A stretch of DNA of 64,000 nucleotides from Methanonatronarchaeum sp. AMET-Sl (GCF_029854155.1 NZ_CP122958.1:390001-454000), one strand, 5' to 3'. Positions 40,642-59,516 are shown, counted from the first letter of the stretch. The notes: generated by a model not told the origin, from the letters alone. Numbers and translations are program-made.

Positions 40642-42585
40642 TTAAGTTTCGCTTGCCTTCCTCAGGGTATCAACATCGATTATGTTTATTACCTTGCCTT
40701 CACCCATTATCGCGGCACCTGCAATACCAGGGGTGTTGCTTACAAGACTGCCATAGGTTTTAACAACAACTTCTTCAATCTTTATGACTTTATCGCACTG
40801 TAGGGCCATTGGACTGATTTCATCTTTAATTTTAAGACACATTCCTTTAGGGCTTGAATCAGGTATTTTGAAAACCTCTCCAAGCCTATGGACCCTGTAG
40901 GTTTCTCCATCGATATCCATTATCTCTTGGCCATCAATCTTGGTAGAGTTCTCCATGTTCAATATTTTATCAAGGTTTTTTACAGGTATACCGAATACCT
41001 CATTCCCAACTTCTATTAACAAGACTTTTATTATGCTAACTGTGAAAGGTAGGGAGAGTTTTATATTGGTTCCCTTACCGGGGTCACTACTGATATCTAT
41101 AGAGCCATCAAGTTTGGATATTGTGTTTTTAACAACATCCATACCAACTCCTCTCCCACTGACCTCGGTAACTTCGCTTGAGGTTGAGAAACCACTTTCA
41201 AAAATTAATTCATAGATCTCGTTATCCGACATATCATCAACTTGGCTTTCATTGACAACACCTCTCTCTAATGCTTTCTCTTTAATCGCATCAGCATCAA
41301 GTCCCTGACCGTCATCTTTAACCTCGATAACGGCTTTACCCTGTTCTTGACGGCCCTCCAAAACTATCTCTCCGACTTCAGGTTTTCCTGCTTCTATGCG
41401 TTCTTCAGGAGGTTCAATACCATGGTCAACCGCGTTACGCAGTAAATGCATCAATGGATCTCCAATCTCATTTAGAACGGTTCTATCAAGCTCGAGGTCA
41501 TCACCCTTAATGATTAAATCGATTTTTTTCCCCTCTGAGTTGGCGAGGTCACGCACCATTCTTGGAAACTTACTGACAACCTTCTTTAACGGAACCAAAC
41601 GGATATCCATAACAATATTCTGTAGCTTTGAAGAAAGTTTATCCAACTCCTTAAGCTCTTTCTCAACTTTAAGAGTTTCACCACTATCTATCGACTGTCT
41701 AATTCTTATACGGGTCGTTACAAGCTCTTTAACTCGATTCATCAATGAATCTATTTGATCGGTATCAACTCTAACCGACTGAATCTTCTCCATAGATTGA
41801 CCATCAGAAACAGAACTAACGCTTGGTTTGGTGGTCTCCAAATCTTTAATGTCTTTTCCAAACTCTATTTCGTCTTCGTTGTTATCTAAAACCTCTTTAA
41901 CAGGCTTAACGATGTATTCACCAACCTTACTTGAGTTATCAAGTTTATCTTTAATAGATTCAATGGAGGTATCTATGGAGCATACGAACTCTATCCGAGC
42001 ATCATACTCCCCATCATAAACCTCATCTATTGGTGGGTTTGATTTAACGACCTCAAGACCATCAAGTGACTTGAATAGAAGTTTAGCGTCAATACCCTTC
42101 ATCTCCAAGTTTTCAAGCTCTATCTCAATATAATACCCATCAAATACCTCAATTTCATTAAGCCATCCATCTTTAACTTCTGTTTCACCGTTATCACTTG
42201 GAGTTGAAGAGTTCTCGATTTCACTTCGTATATCATCTATTATTGGAGATGGATCGATCGTGGTTTCACCACTCTCTTCAATCTCATTCAACATGCTTTC
42301 AATAGTGTCAACGCCCTTGAAAACCGAATCCATTTTCTTAGAAGTTACCTCTATCTCCTTACTTCTAACTCCATCTAATAGGTCTTCTATAGCATGGGAA
42401 AGATCGCTTGCTCCCTGAAAACCCATAGCTCCAAAATTACCTTTTAATGTGTGTGCGGCCCTAAAAACGGAGTCAATAGCTTCCCTGTTTTCAGGGTCTT
42501 TCTCTATCTTAAGGAGAGCATTATTAATCTCGGTCAACATCTCCTTGCCTTCAAGCACAAAACTCTCTAAATATTCTTCCATCAC
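40642..42585 (-). CDS. cheA: Chemotaxis histidine kinase CheA
   Basis: A 647-residue CheA. P1 carries the phosphorylated His45 in AAHTLKGN. A P2-like region follows, then the dimerisation domain, the HATPase with NAVDHGIEPPEER and the G boxes (DDGQGLD, GRGVGMDVV), and the C-terminal CheW-like domain. It phosphorylates CheY and CheB. Length is normal. Start ATG 42585, 13 bp behind cheB. Confidence 0.95.
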   Translation of the reverse strand: MMEEYLESFVLEGKEMLTEINNALLKIEKDPENREAIDSVFRAAHTLKGNFGAMGFQGASDLSHAIEDLLDGVRSKEIEVTSKKMDSVFKGVDTIESMLNEIEESGETTIDPSPIIDDIRSEIENSSTPSDNGETEVKDGWLNEIEVFDGYYIEIELENLEMKGIDAKLLFKSLDGLEVVKSNPPIDEVYDGEYDARIEFVCSIDTSIESIKDKLDNSSKVGEYIVKPVKEVLDNNEDEIEFGKDIKDLETTKPSVSSVSDGQSMEKIQSVRVDTDQIDSLMNRVKELVTTRIRIRQSIDSGETLKVEKELKELDKLSSKLQNIVMDIRLVPLKKVVSKFPRMVRDLANSEGKKIDLIIKGDDLELDRTVLNEIGDPLMHLLRNAVDHGIEPPEERIEAGKPEVGEIVLEGRQEQGKAVIEVKDDGQGLDADAIKEKALERGVVNESQVDDMSDNEIYELIFESGFSTSSEVTEVSGRGVGMDVVKNTISKLDGSIDISSDPGKGTNIKLSLPFTVSIIKVLLIEVGNEVFGIPVKNLDKILNMENSTKIDGQEIMDIDGETYRVHRLGEVFKIPDSSPKGMCLKIKDEISPMALQCDKVIKIEEVVVKTYGSLVSNTPGIAGAAIMGEGKVINIIDVDTLRKASET

Positions 42586-42598
42586 AAAACACCATTAA

Positions 42599-43627
42599 TC
42601 AACTTCTAACCACATCAAGGATATTTTTAGGTATCTCATTTATAGGTAAAACCCTGTCAACAACTCCAGCTTCAATCGCTCGTTTAGGAATTCCAAAAAC
42701 CTGGCTAGTTGCTTCATCCTGAACTATCACAGAGCCACCCACCTCCTTGATCGCTCTAGCACCATCCACACCGTCACGACCCATACCTGTAAGCAAGGTG
42801 CCAACTAAAACACCATCTACCTTACGAGCCGCCGACATCATTGTAACATCTATAGCAGGCCTAATACTATTTACTGGAGGACTATTTGTCAAACGAACCC
42901 CAACCCTATCTTTTTGATAACTAATTACCTTGAGATGGTGTCCACCACGAGCAACCAAACCCTCACCAACCCGTATTTTATCCCGCTCTCCAGATTCACG
43001 TATCTTATATTCAGAGGAACGATCCAGTCTTTTAGCAAACTGTTTTGTAAATGGACTGGACATATGCTGTACAACAATAATCTTAAAACCTGATTCCAAT
43101 GGAAGGTCTGAAAGAACTTTTTCAACACATTTAGGCCCACCTGTAGATGCACCAATAATAAGTGTCGGCTGACCCTCTATATCTTTAATACCCTTAAAAT
43201 CGGTTTGTCTTTCTGAACTTATATCGATAACCGGTTCTGTACCAGCTACAGCCCTAACCTTCTGAACAAGCTCGCTAGACATCCTAGATATCTCTATAGA
43301 TTTATCTCCTCCAGGTTTAACGAAGAAATCTACTGCGCCCCGATCCAATGCCTCCATCGTCATTTCAGCTTTTTTGGTAGAATGACTACTGATAACAAGG
43401 ATTGGTGTAGGAGTTTCATCCATAATATTTTCAATAGCCTCAAGACCCCCCATCTCAGGCATCTCAAGGTCCATAGTAATTACATCTGGATTTAATGCAC
43501 CAGCTTTCTCTACTGCTTCGACTCCGTTTTCAGCGGCTCCAACTACCTCTATACCGCCTTTTTCAAGTATGTTCTTTAGAACTTCCCGCATGAAACGGGA
43601 GTCATCTACCACTAAAGCCTTAACCAT
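42599..43627 (-). CDS. cheB: Chemotaxis methylesterase CheB
   Basis: A 342-residue response-regulator methylesterase. The receiver domain has Asp8/Asp9 and the phospho-acceptor Asp53 (TMDLEMP). The esterase domain has the Ser motif GASTGGP, the His in VVQHMS, and the Asp in GMGRDGVDG. It removes receptor methyl groups placed by CheR. ATG 43627 is preferred to 43663 because the receiver domain starts there (MVKALVVDDS) and it does not overlap cheY. Confidence 0.94.
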   Translation of the reverse strand: MVKALVVDDSRFMREVLKNILEKGGIEVVGAAENGVEAVEKAGALNPDVITMDLEMPEMGGLEAIENIMDETPTPILVISSHSTKKAEMTMEALDRGAVDFFVKPGGDKSIEISRMSSELVQKVRAVAGTEPVIDISSERQTDFKGIKDIEGQPTLIIGASTGGPKCVEKVLSDLPLESGFKIIVVQHMSSPFTKQFAKRLDRSSEYKIRESGERDKIRVGEGLVARGGHHLKVISYQKDRVGVRLTNSPPVNSIRPAIDVTMMSAARKVDGVLVGTLLTGMGRDGVDGARAIKEVGGSVIVQDEATSQVFGIPKRAIEAGVVDRVLPINEIPKNILDVVRS

Positions 43628-43649
43628 ATTGATATCAACAACCAAGATA

Positions 43650-44012
43650 TTAGTTGGAGACAACGTCGTTTATAGCTTCCATCACACTTGGTTTCTGGAA
43701 AGGTTTTGTTATATATCCATCGGCTCCCGCTTGTATCGCTTTCTCCATCTTTTTCTCTTGACCAACAGATGTACACATAATTATTTTAGCACTGGAATCA
43801 CGTTTCTTGATTTCAGCTGTTGCTTCGATACCGGTTTTAACCGGCATAACTATATCCATCATTGTGATATCTGGATCGAGGTCAAAATATTTTTGAACTG
43901 CATCGGCACCGTTTTCAGCTTCTCCAACAACACTGTGTTTCTCCTCCAATATTTGTTTAAGAAGATTTCGCATGAAATCAGAATCATCAACGACCATTAT
44001 TTTTTGAGACAT
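43650..44012 (-). CDS. cheY: Response regulator CheY
   Basis: A 120-residue stand-alone receiver domain with Asp9/Asp10, phospho-acceptor Asp53 (TMMDIVMP), Thr in CTSVG and Lys in ITKPF. It relays CheA signals to the motor. It is the first gene of the che operon. No archaellum genes, cheW or receptor genes are in the window. Confidence 0.93.
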   Translation of the reverse strand: MSQKIMVVDDSDFMRNLLKQILEEKHSVVGEAENGADAVQKYFDLDPDITMMDIVMPVKTGIEATAEIKKRDSSAKIIMCTSVGQEKKMEKAIQAGADGYITKPFQKPSVMEAINDVVSN

Positions 44013-44204
44013 AATTAACCACTGAAACTATAATACATTTTTACGGTTTTTATAGATTTTGTTGGTAAATTAAAAACGATAAAACCAAAAAAACTAATAA
44101 ATAAAATCTTTAATCATGCCGATTCAATTTTTTTTGACTTAATCTATCTAAAAAAACAGTTTCCCAAATCTATGATCTAAACCCCCTATATACGGAAGAA
44201 TAAA

Positions 44205-45410
44205 ATGCTTGGTTTAACTGGAGTTATCATTGGATTATTATCTATAATACTGTTGGTTCGAATACGAGTAGATTATGGAGTGGCTATGATAGTTGGCTCC
44301 CTAATAGTAGCATTAACAAGCCAGTTCACACCCAATCAACTCATTGAATCAACTGTAAACACCTTGATAGATCCAAGCACAATCGACCTAATCGTATTAG
44401 TTATTTTCATCAACATGATCGGGGTGGGTATGAAAGAAACAGGACAAATAGATAAGGTTTTAGATGGTTTCAGGTCATTAATGTCACGTAGAGGAACTAT
44501 AGGAGCAATACCAGCCATATTCGGTTTATTACCAATGCCTGGTGGAGCCTTAATGTCAGCACCGGTGATGGAGCCAGAAGCAGATAGACTAAACTCCACA
44601 AATGAAGAAAAAACCGTAATAAACTTCTGGTTCAGACATTTCTTCTTCTTCATCTTTCCATTCTCACCAGACCTAGTACTAGCAGCAAGGCTAGGAGAAG
44701 TTAGCCTATACCAATTAATACTAATACAAATACCAGTCGCTCTACTTGCTCTAATAGTTGGATACCTATTTTATATAAGGCCCTTAGAGAAAGGAGAGAT
44801 AGAGGGTGATAAAGGCTATCTAAACGGGACATGGACGGTTATATATGGCTTAGCACCAATCCTGATTGCAATAACCCTTTATGGAATAACAGATATAAGC
44901 CTAAGGTTTTTTGTACCACTAGCATTCCTCTTATTGGTGCTTCAGAATATAGAGCGCCTCAAGACCAAAAAAACAATAATGATAATGAAACAAGGTTTCC
45001 CACCAAACCTAGTGTTAGCCGTATTTGGGATAATGTTTTTCAGAGAAGTATTAACAGAGAGCGGATCTCTAGAAATCGTTGTAGAGCTCTCAAGAACTAT
45101 CGGAATACCAATCGAATTAATAGTTCTATTAATACCATTTATAATGGGTGTTGTCACAGGGATAGGGATGGCAGCAATAGGAATCTCATTTCCATTGATA
45201 CTGCCCTTCATACCAGAAGTACAGCCCATACACATAAGCATGTTATTCGTATCCTGTTTCCTAGGATACCTAGCATCACCGGTACACCTATGCCTAGTAG
45301 TAACAAGAGAATACTTCGATTCAGACTTATTTAAAAACCTAATAGAGATAGCAAAACCAATCTCAATCCTCCTGCTATACAACCTAATAATCGTAATACT
45401 ATTTATCTAA
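44205..45410 (+). CDS. DUF401 family integral membrane permease
   Basis: A 401-residue protein with about ten hydrophobic helices. It fits DUF401 with its GLLPMPGGALMSAPVMEPEA segment, a re-entrant-loop-like motif also seen in gluconate and citrate permease relatives. The substrate is unknown; an organic anion is possible. It stands alone and diverges from the che operon. Confidence 0.8.
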   Translation: MLGLTGVIIGLLSIILLVRIRVDYGVAMIVGSLIVALTSQFTPNQLIESTVNTLIDPSTIDLIVLVIFINMIGVGMKETGQIDKVLDGFRSLMSRRGTIGAIPAIFGLLPMPGGALMSAPVMEPEADRLNSTNEEKTVINFWFRHFFFFIFPFSPDLVLAARLGEVSLYQLILIQIPVALLALIVGYLFYIRPLEKGEIEGDKGYLNGTWTVIYGLAPILIAITLYGITDISLRFFVPLAFLLLVLQNIERLKTKKTIMIMKQGFPPNLVLAVFGIMFFREVLTESGSLEIVVELSRTIGIPIELIVLLIPFIMGVVTGIGMAAIGISFPLILPFIPEVQPIHISMLFVSCFLGYLASPVHLCLVVTREYFDSDLFKNLIEIAKPISILLLYNLIIVILFI

Positions 45411-45623
45411 AATCTATATTTGAGAATTAAGACCCTCAAGCAGATAGATGAAGAGGTAGGGATGTTCCTTACCAAACAATGTATAAAACCGGTTTTTTGG
45501 GGTGATAGGGTTTGTCACATAGAAATGGATTGGAGATATTGTCAGGTTTTTAACTACAAACAGCTGTTTTTGTGATGTTTACCTCACAATAAATGGTTTT
45601 TTAATGATTAATTAGGTGTTTTA

Positions 45624-47018
<1,395 letters not shown>

Positions 47019-47042
47019 AACCCAATCCGGATAAATAAATCC

Positions 47043-47067
47043 GAGAAACCCTATCACGGGGTTTCTC
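47043..47067 (+). terminator. Hairpin terminator after the NSS transporter
   Basis: A perfect 9-bp stem GAGAAACCC / GGGTTTCTC with a 7-nt loop lies 25 bp behind the stop codon and is followed by an A/T-rich tract. Confidence 0.6.
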
Positions 47068-47257
47068 AAAAACTATTTTATTTTTTTCGATAACACTTAA
47101 TTAAAACCAAGGGAATTGACCTTACAGCTGACAAGAAACAATTTTTTTTCTAAATCTGGGAGAATGTGGTTTGGCCTAAAATATATGAGGATTTAACTCT
47201 TATTCTTGGTTCGGCGTTCCTATAACACATAGACGGGAAAAAGGATTTGAAGATAAT

Positions 47258-48202
47258 ATGGATGCAATTGTGCTTGCAGGGGGATTTGCAACAAGGCTAT
47301 GGCCACTAACTAGGGATAAGGCGAAGCCTTTGCTACCGTTAGGTGAGAAAGAGATTGTTGATTACCTATTGGATGAATTAGTTGGAGAAGAGAGGGTTGA
47401 CAAAGTCTATCTCTCAACAAACAAAAAATTCCGAGAGGATTTTCAGTTATACCTAAACTCTAGAGATTACAGAGATGTTGAGGTTGTTGTTGAAGACTCG
47501 ATTAAAGAAGGTGAGAAACTGGGGGCAATCGGTGCACTTCACCAATTAGTTACCTCCAGAAACCTAGATGGTCCTTTATTGATAGTTGCTGGTGACAACT
47601 ACGTCTCTTTTTCTTTATCAGAATTTATCGATTTCTATTTAGAAGGAGAGGGTTCTTGTTTAGCTGCATATGACCTTGAAGGAGATCCAAGCCAGTTTGG
47701 GGTTCTAGAAGTTGATGGAGAGAGGGTAGTTGATTTTGAAGAAAAACCCAGTGAACCCAAATCTAATTTAATAAGCATTGCTTTCTACTTACTTTCAAGT
47801 AAGGGGGTTAAAAACCTTGATACTTATATGAATGAAGGATTGAATCCGGATTCCCCCGGCTACTTTATCGAGTGGTTGATAAACCATGAAGATGTAAGGG
47901 CATTTAAGTTTGAAGGAAACTGGTTTGATATAGGAACTCCGAAAGGATATATAGATGCATACACTACTGTCGTAGCTGAAAACACATTTGTATCAACTGA
48001 AATAGAGTCATCTAATGTAAATAGGTCCTATATAGAGAACTCATTGATAGAGAACTCAACCATCAATGACAGCATTATCGTGGGAGAATCAAAGGTAAAA
48101 AACTGTGAACTAAATAGAGTTATAGTTGATGGTGAAGAAATAGTTGACAAGGAAATAAAAAACAAAGTAATCAGTGATAAAAAAACAAAAAACAAAGAAT
48201 GA
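47258..48202 (+). CDS. Sugar-phosphate nucleotidyltransferase (RmlA/GlmU-like)
   Basis: A 314-residue NDP-sugar pyrophosphorylase. The N-terminal motif VLAGGFATRLWPLTRDKAKPLLP binds the nucleotide, VAGDNY the metal, FEEKP and GNWFDIGTP the sugar. A short left-handed beta-helix-like tail (SYIENSLIENSTINDS) ends it. It activates a sugar 1-phosphate, probably for surface glycans or glycosylation. The sugar is not defined. Single gene. Confidence 0.85.
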   Translation: MDAIVLAGGFATRLWPLTRDKAKPLLPLGEKEIVDYLLDELVGEERVDKVYLSTNKKFREDFQLYLNSRDYRDVEVVVEDSIKEGEKLGAIGALHQLVTSRNLDGPLLIVAGDNYVSFSLSEFIDFYLEGEGSCLAAYDLEGDPSQFGVLEVDGERVVDFEEKPSEPKSNLISIAFYLLSSKGVKNLDTYMNEGLNPDSPGYFIEWLINHEDVRAFKFEGNWFDIGTPKGYIDAYTTVVAENTFVSTEIESSNVNRSYIENSLIENSTINDSIIVGESKVKNCELNRVIVDGEEIVDKEIKNKVISDKKTKNKE

Positions 48203-48246
48203 TTAAAAAAACTTTAGATAATTTTTAATTAAAAATTGAGATAGAG

Positions 48247-49152
<906 letters not shown>

Positions 49153-49153
49153 T

Positions 49154-50503
<1,350 letters not shown>

Positions 50504-50518
50504 TTATATACACCTTAA

Positions 50519-51349
<831 letters not shown>

Positions 51350-51434
51350 TGTTTAATCCTCTTTTTAACTTTTTTTTAACTGTACTGTATTTCTATGCCA
51401 GCGACGGCTGAATTTTAAAGTAATATTATTTACT

Positions 51435-51445
51435 GTTTATAAAGA
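51435..51445 (-). promoter_or_regulatory. TATA box of hdrE-hdrD-nifB
   Basis: On the minus strand CTTTATAAA lies about 88 bp upstream of hdrE, between the mcrC stop and hdrE. The expected transcript start is near 51410, giving a leader of about 60 nt. This means hdrED can be transcribed separately from atwA-mcrC. Confidence 0.5.
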
Positions 51446-51456
51446 TTTTCCCCGAT

Positions 51457-52097
51457 TTATTCGGCTATCTGTTTTTCACCGGTTTTTTGTTCTATAATAA
51501 TCAGGTTTTCTTTCACTTTACGTATGACTTCATCTAACTTGCTTTGTGGACATGCCTCACCCCTTATAATTCCCGAAACGATTTCAACGACTTCTCCTTT
51601 TGTTTTTGTTTCATTATCTGGTGGCATGGCTTTCCGTGTTTTGATACCTATCGATGCAAAATCCTCGAAATCAACTGGACATTGGGTAACGCAGATAGCT
51701 GGTATGTCAACATTTCTTAAAACAAGCCTGGCTTTATAGATTATGTGGTTTTTAACGTTCCCTAGATGTATTACAGCTAACTTAAATTGCTCTATCTTTT
51801 TGATTTCCTCTGGCTCCAAACCGAAGGTACCCATTGTTCGTGCGGGAGCATCTGTAGGCACACCACTACCGGCATTTAGAACAATAACGCTTGTATCTAT
51901 ACCTTCTTCCCTTAATGCATATGTTATTTCACATATTGGTTTTGTTATATGTCTACGTCCAGGCCCCATGGCGATAGCTATTACGTCTCGGGAGGGAGAT
52001 TCGGCAACGGTGTTCCTTTGAGCTAGTCCACCGGTTTTAGCTAGGCCTGCGGTTTCTCTGCAATCAACTATACGGCATTTCCTGCCGATTCCTTTTT

Positions 52098-52101
<4 letters not shown>
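51457..52101 (-). CDS. mcrC: Methyl-coenzyme M reductase operon protein C (MCR activation component)
   Basis: A 214-residue McrC. Family blocks are [52 protein letters not shown] and [15 protein letters not shown]. McrC is part of the ATP-dependent complex that reductively activates Ni in F430 of methyl-CoM reductase. Here it is separated from mcrBDGA but overlaps atwA, its functional partner, by 4 nt. Confidence 0.95.
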
Positions 52102-54213
<2,112 letters not shown>

Positions 54214-55278
54214 ATGGAATTGGAAAAATTTGTGAAAAATAATGTTTATAGGCGGAGTGAAGGTTTGGGGTTGAGAGGGTCGTCGGTTGGTCGGGGTGAG
54301 ATAGATAGGTATAAGGAGTTTATGGTTTTTGAGAACTTGAAGTATGCTTTTGATAACTCTAGGTTTTATCGTGAGTTGTTTAATGAGGAGGGGGTTGTTC
54401 CTGGTGAGGTTGGTAGTTTGGTTGAGTTTAGGGAGAGGGTGCCGTTAACTTCTATTGATGATGTTATTGGAAGTCATTATCGTTTTATGGCGGTAACTCG
54501 GAATGATATATTTCGTGGGTTTACTGATGGTGGTAAGAGGGTTTTGTATACTAAGGAAGAGCTTAAACACTTGGTTATGTCTATATCGGCTGGTTTGGAG
54601 ACTGTTGGTTTGAATAAGGATGATCGTTTATTGATTACTTTTCCGAAAGAGACTGAGTGGGGCTGTCCTTTTTTAGTTAAGATGGCTGCTGAGGAAAGTG
54701 ATTGCACGGTAAAACATACTGATCATTTGACGGCTGAAAAACAGATTGAAGAGATGAATGAGTTTCAGCCTACGGCAGTTATAGGGTCTCATCCATATCT
54801 ATATACTTTGGCTAAAACTATCGATCGAATGGATGGTCTTGATTTAGGTGAGGTGGATATTGAGAGGATGGTGATGTCAAGGGGGTGTGTTTACTATCCT
54901 TTTAATGAAGAGATACGTAGTGAGGTTGAGAGGATTTATGGCTGTGATGTGTATGACCATTATGGGACTACTGAAACGGGTTTTGCTGTTGCTATTGAGT
55001 GTCCTGAGAAAGATGGCCTTCATATAAATGAGGGTGATTTTTATGCAGAGGTAATAGATCCTGATACTTTGGAGCCATTGCCTTATGGAGAGGAGGGGGA
55101 GTTGGTTATAACTACGTTGAATAGGGAGGGAATGCCGATGATTAGGTATCGTACGGGGGATATTACTTCTATAGAAAAGAACCAGCATGGATGTGGTTCT
55201 ATATTGATGAGGTTGGATGGTATAAATGGAGAGGTGGGAAGTAAGTATTCTTCGTCGCAGGGAATGCCGTTGTTCTAA
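54214..55278 (+). CDS. PaaK/coenzyme F390 synthetase-like adenylate-forming protein
   Basis: A 354-residue member of the phenylacetate-CoA ligase superfamily, which includes coenzyme F390 synthetases of methanogens. It has the adenylate-binding motif [11 protein letters not shown] and IRYRTGDIT. It ends about 25 residues after the [10 protein letters not shown] turn, so the usual mobile C-terminal subdomain of about 100 residues is missing or reduced. Start ATG 54214 is preferred over 54160. F390 formation (adenylation of F420) is a guess from lineage; a CoA ligase is the alternative. Codons are extremely G/T-rich. Confidence 0.72.
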   Translation: MELEKFVKNNVYRRSEGLGLRGSSVGRGEIDRYKEFMVFENLKYAFDNSRFYRELFNEEGVVPGEVGSLVEFRERVPLTSIDDVIGSHYRFMAVTRNDIFRGFTDGGKRVLYTKEELKHLVMSISAGLETVGLNKDDRLLITFPKETEWGCPFLVKMAAEESDCTVKHTDHLTAEKQIEEMNEFQPTAVIGSHPYLYTLAKTIDRMDGLDLGEVDIERMVMSRGCVYYPFNEEIRSEVERIYGCDVYDHYGTTETGFAVAIECPEKDGLHINEGDFYAEVIDPDTLEPLPYGEEGELVITTLNREGMPMIRYRTGDITSIEKNQHGCGSILMRLDGINGEVGSKYSSSQGMPLF

Positions 55279-55388
55279 CTTAAAACCGGTTTGATAGAGA
55301 TTTTTATTTTAAATCGATTTAGAATTTAATGTTTGGTTTTAGGGGTTTAAGAAGATTATTTACCTTTTGAGGTATTATATAGTATATA

Positions 55389-56309
55389 ATGACTCAAGCT
55401 CTGAAGGATGAGGTTGTAGCCATCTTGAAAGAGGGTGGCTATAAGGTTTCTGATGAATGTAATGTGTATCCTAAGAGCTTTGATTTTGTTGCTAAGAATG
55501 GTGAACAGATATTTGTTTTAAAGTTGCTTGTTGACATCAATAGCCTTAGAGAGGATGTTGCGTTCAGGCTTGTTGAGATATCACGTCTTTTTATGGCCAC
55601 CCCTATTGTTGTTGGCCTTAAAAATAGGGGAGACCCTATGAATCGTGGGGTTGTTTACAATAGGTATGGGGTTAAGGCTGTTTCTCCTGAAACTCTTTAT
55701 GACTATGTTGTTGAGGATGTTCCCTTTGTAGTTTATTCTGCTCCTGGCGGTAATTATGCTAAGATAAATAGTGAGCGTTTGAGAAGAGCTAGGGTTGAGA
55801 AAGGAATTTCTCAGGGAGAGTTGGCTTCAAAACTCGGTGTTTCGAGAAGTGCTATCCGTAAGTATGAGGAGGGTGGTGATGTAAACCTCGATGTAGCTAT
55901 GAGGATTGAGGAGGTATTTGATATTCCTTTGTTTGAAAAGGTTGATATCTCTCCAGATGAAGATGTTGAGATTGGTCTTGATAAGATAGAAAACCCTGTT
56001 TTAGGTTTGCTTTCTTCTCTCGGAATGATGGTGTTACCTACTGATCGAGCGCCGTTTAATGCTCTTTCAAGAACCGAACGGCAGGCTTATTTAACTGGTA
56101 TAGAGTCTTATAATGAAAGGCTTAAGAAGAAGGCTAGTATCATTAGTAGTGTTTCTGGAACCATTGATTATGGTTGTTTTATGGTTGTGAAGGAGACTAA
56201 AAAGGATAGGTCGAATATTGAGGATGCTCCTATAGTTTTTGAGCAAGAGATAAGTGATTTCGAGTCTGTTGAGGACCTTCTTGGGTTGATTGATGATAGA
56301 TGTCCTTAA
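55389..56309 (+). CDS. Archaeal HTH-type transcriptional regulator (COG1395-like)
   Basis: A 306-residue protein. The N-terminal 120 residues are a restriction-endonuclease-like or unknown sensor fold. An XRE-type helix-turn-helix lies at about 130-185 ([33 protein letters not shown]). The C-terminal domain is uncharacterised. Similar regulators are conserved in euryarchaea. The gene sits just upstream of the thermosome on the same strand, which makes a stress or housekeeping regulatory link possible but unproven. Confidence 0.82.
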   Translation: MTQALKDEVVAILKEGGYKVSDECNVYPKSFDFVAKNGEQIFVLKLLVDINSLREDVAFRLVEISRLFMATPIVVGLKNRGDPMNRGVVYNRYGVKAVSPETLYDYVVEDVPFVVYSAPGGNYAKINSERLRRARVEKGISQGELASKLGVSRSAIRKYEEGGDVNLDVAMRIEEVFDIPLFEKVDISPDEDVEIGLDKIENPVLGLLSSLGMMVLPTDRAPFNALSRTERQAYLTGIESYNERLKKKASIISSVSGTIDYGCFMVVKETKKDRSNIEDAPIVFEQEISDFESVEDLLGLIDDRCP

Positions 56310-56498
56310 GACGGTTTTTTAATCAATTTATTCTTGATTTAGGGGTTTTTAAACACTTTTTGTTTTTTTAGTTATAGGTGTGGATGAAACAAAAAATACC
56401 GAAACATTTTTATAGTACAACATTCCATTAAATGTTAGAATAAATTCAAGCCATCACAAAACTCTCTAAAGAGCACGTGAATGGAGGTAATTTAAAAT

Positions 56499-58163
<1,665 letters not shown>

Positions 58164-58194
58164 AACCCAAAACCCAAAAAACAATAAATGAATA

Positions 58195-58227
58195 AGGTCC
58201 TTATCGGACCTATTAACTCCTTTTTTT
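58195..58227 (+). terminator. Thermosome terminator hairpin
   Basis: AGGTCC-TTATC-GGACCT forms a 6-bp hairpin about 30 bp behind the stop codon, followed by a T-rich tract. Confidence 0.6.
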
Positions 58228-58419
58228 CCTTCTCTTTTTTTCAAAAAAACCAAAAAAACAAAAAATAGATTTAAAGCAATTTAATTTTTCCCTAAACCCA
58301 TAAATAACTAATAAACCCATAAATAACTAAATCCCTAATTCTAGATACTTAATTCCAAGAAATTAAAGAACTAAAAAAACTTAAAAACTTTGTTTTTAAG
58401 ACGTAAAGAAAGCTAGGGG

Positions 58420-58568
58420 AAATTTGTGAAGTGCCTCGGGGTCAAGCCCTAAGGCACTCTGCTTGATTTCTCTGGTTTCTCTGTAGAGAAAAGAACCTAA
58501 GAATACTTCAAGAATTATCTTGATTCAGGGTTAAGGCCTCTCCCCTTTAGGGAGGGGGAGGATGTTAT
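58420..58568 (+). repeat. Omega-RNA-like / IS605-IS1341 right-end remnant, copy C (longest)
   Basis: This copy has two parts. A hairpin GTGCCTCGGGG-TCAAG-CCCTAAGGCAC is at 58431-58457. The shared right-end core then runs from about 58514: GATTCAGGGTTAAGGCCTC, then TCCCCTTTAGGGAGGGGGA and GGATGTTA. Together, at about 150 nt, it looks like a whole TnpB guide-RNA scaffold. No TnpB or TnpA ORF is adjacent. The end overlaps the last codon of the convergent mmp11 gene, so the flank that would act as guide is antisense to mmp11. Confidence 0.55.
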
Positions 58569-59515
58569 TTCCCTACTTTTGCTGCTTCGTCTGGGTCGTT
58601 TGAAAGCCCGATTGCTGCTAGTGCTCCGATTTTACCTTGTTCGCCTGTTACGGAGATTAGGTCTATGTCTGCTTTTTTGGCTATTTCTTCTGCTTCATCT
58701 ATCTCTACCATCTGGTTTTTGGCTTTTTCTGTGTATTGTTTAACTATTTCTGGTATAGCTATTTTGTCGTGTACGGCTATTGCTGTGTCGTCAGAGGAGG
58801 TATGTTGTTTGAATTGGTTTATAACTTCTTCTATAAACTCTTCTTTCATTCCTGGTTCTACTGCAAAGGTTATTGAGATGCTTACTCCGTTTTGTGTTCT
58901 GTATGGGTTTTTAGTGTATAGTTGAACGATTGTGTGGTTTAAGTAGTGTGCCCATTCTAATTCGTCTAGTATGCAGCCGATTTCGTTTGAAAGTGCCCAT
59001 GTTGCACCTGCTTCATCTGTATCGGTGTCATCGATGCCTATTGTTATTTTTTCGTATTTTGGTACAACTATTGAGGCTTTACCTAATTTGCCTCCACCTC
59101 CTTGTTGATGTACTTCAACTCTGTTTACGCCTTTTGCGAGCCCTCTGCACATTGCAACTGCTACTCCAGCTCCTGCAAGGCCTGCATACCCGACTTTGAT
59201 TTCATCTCCCTCTATTTTTGCTGATTCTATTCCTGCTGCAGCTATTCCTGGGGTTAGGTCTAATTCACCTTCTCCTAAACCAACGGTGAAAACGTTTCTG
59301 GCTCCTTCTCTACGTGCTTCTTTAACTAATGTACCGGTTTGTTGGTAGTGTCTGACCTCCCAAGCTGCTCCTCCGTAACATGTGCCTCTTGCGTGGTCTT
59401 CAACAATCTCTACTAAACCGTTTTCTTCGTCTGCGCACATTATTATTCGTTTATAGGGCGAAACCCATGCCTCGTCCAATAGCTCTTTAATCTGTTCTGG
59501 TTTTAGAACTTCCAT
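58565..59515 (-). CDS. mmp11: Methanogenesis marker protein 11
   Basis: A 316-residue protein of the methanogenesis marker 11 family, found almost only in methanogens and relatives. The N-terminal half has Gly-rich strands ([18 protein letters not shown]). The C-terminal half starts at about residue 160 with [14 protein letters not shown], an acidic DDTD motif shared with TiaS-type RNA-modifying ATPases. Function is unproven; MCR or cofactor maturation is a common suspicion. It follows the radical SAM gene with 1 bp between. Confidence 0.9.
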   Translation of the reverse strand: MEVLKPEQIKELLDEAWVSPYKRIIMCADEENGLVEIVEDHARGTCYGGAAWEVRHYQQTGTLVKEARREGARNVFTVGLGEGELDLTPGIAAAGIESAKIEGDEIKVGYAGLAGAGVAVAMCRGLAKGVNRVEVHQQGGGGKLGKASIVVPKYEKITIGIDDTDTDEAGATWALSNEIGCILDELEWAHYLNHTIVQLYTKNPYRTQNGVSISITFAVEPGMKEEFIEEVINQFKQHTSSDDTAIAVHDKIAIPEIVKQYTEKAKNQMVEIDEAEEIAKKADIDLISVTGEQGKIGALAAIGLSNDPDEAAKVGK

Positions 59516-59516
59516 T

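Noticed and set aside
45425..45475. Possible copy of the same repeat (TTAAGACCCTC...GGGATGTTCC)
   Set aside because: The ends resemble the element but the central hairpin is absent; could be chance.
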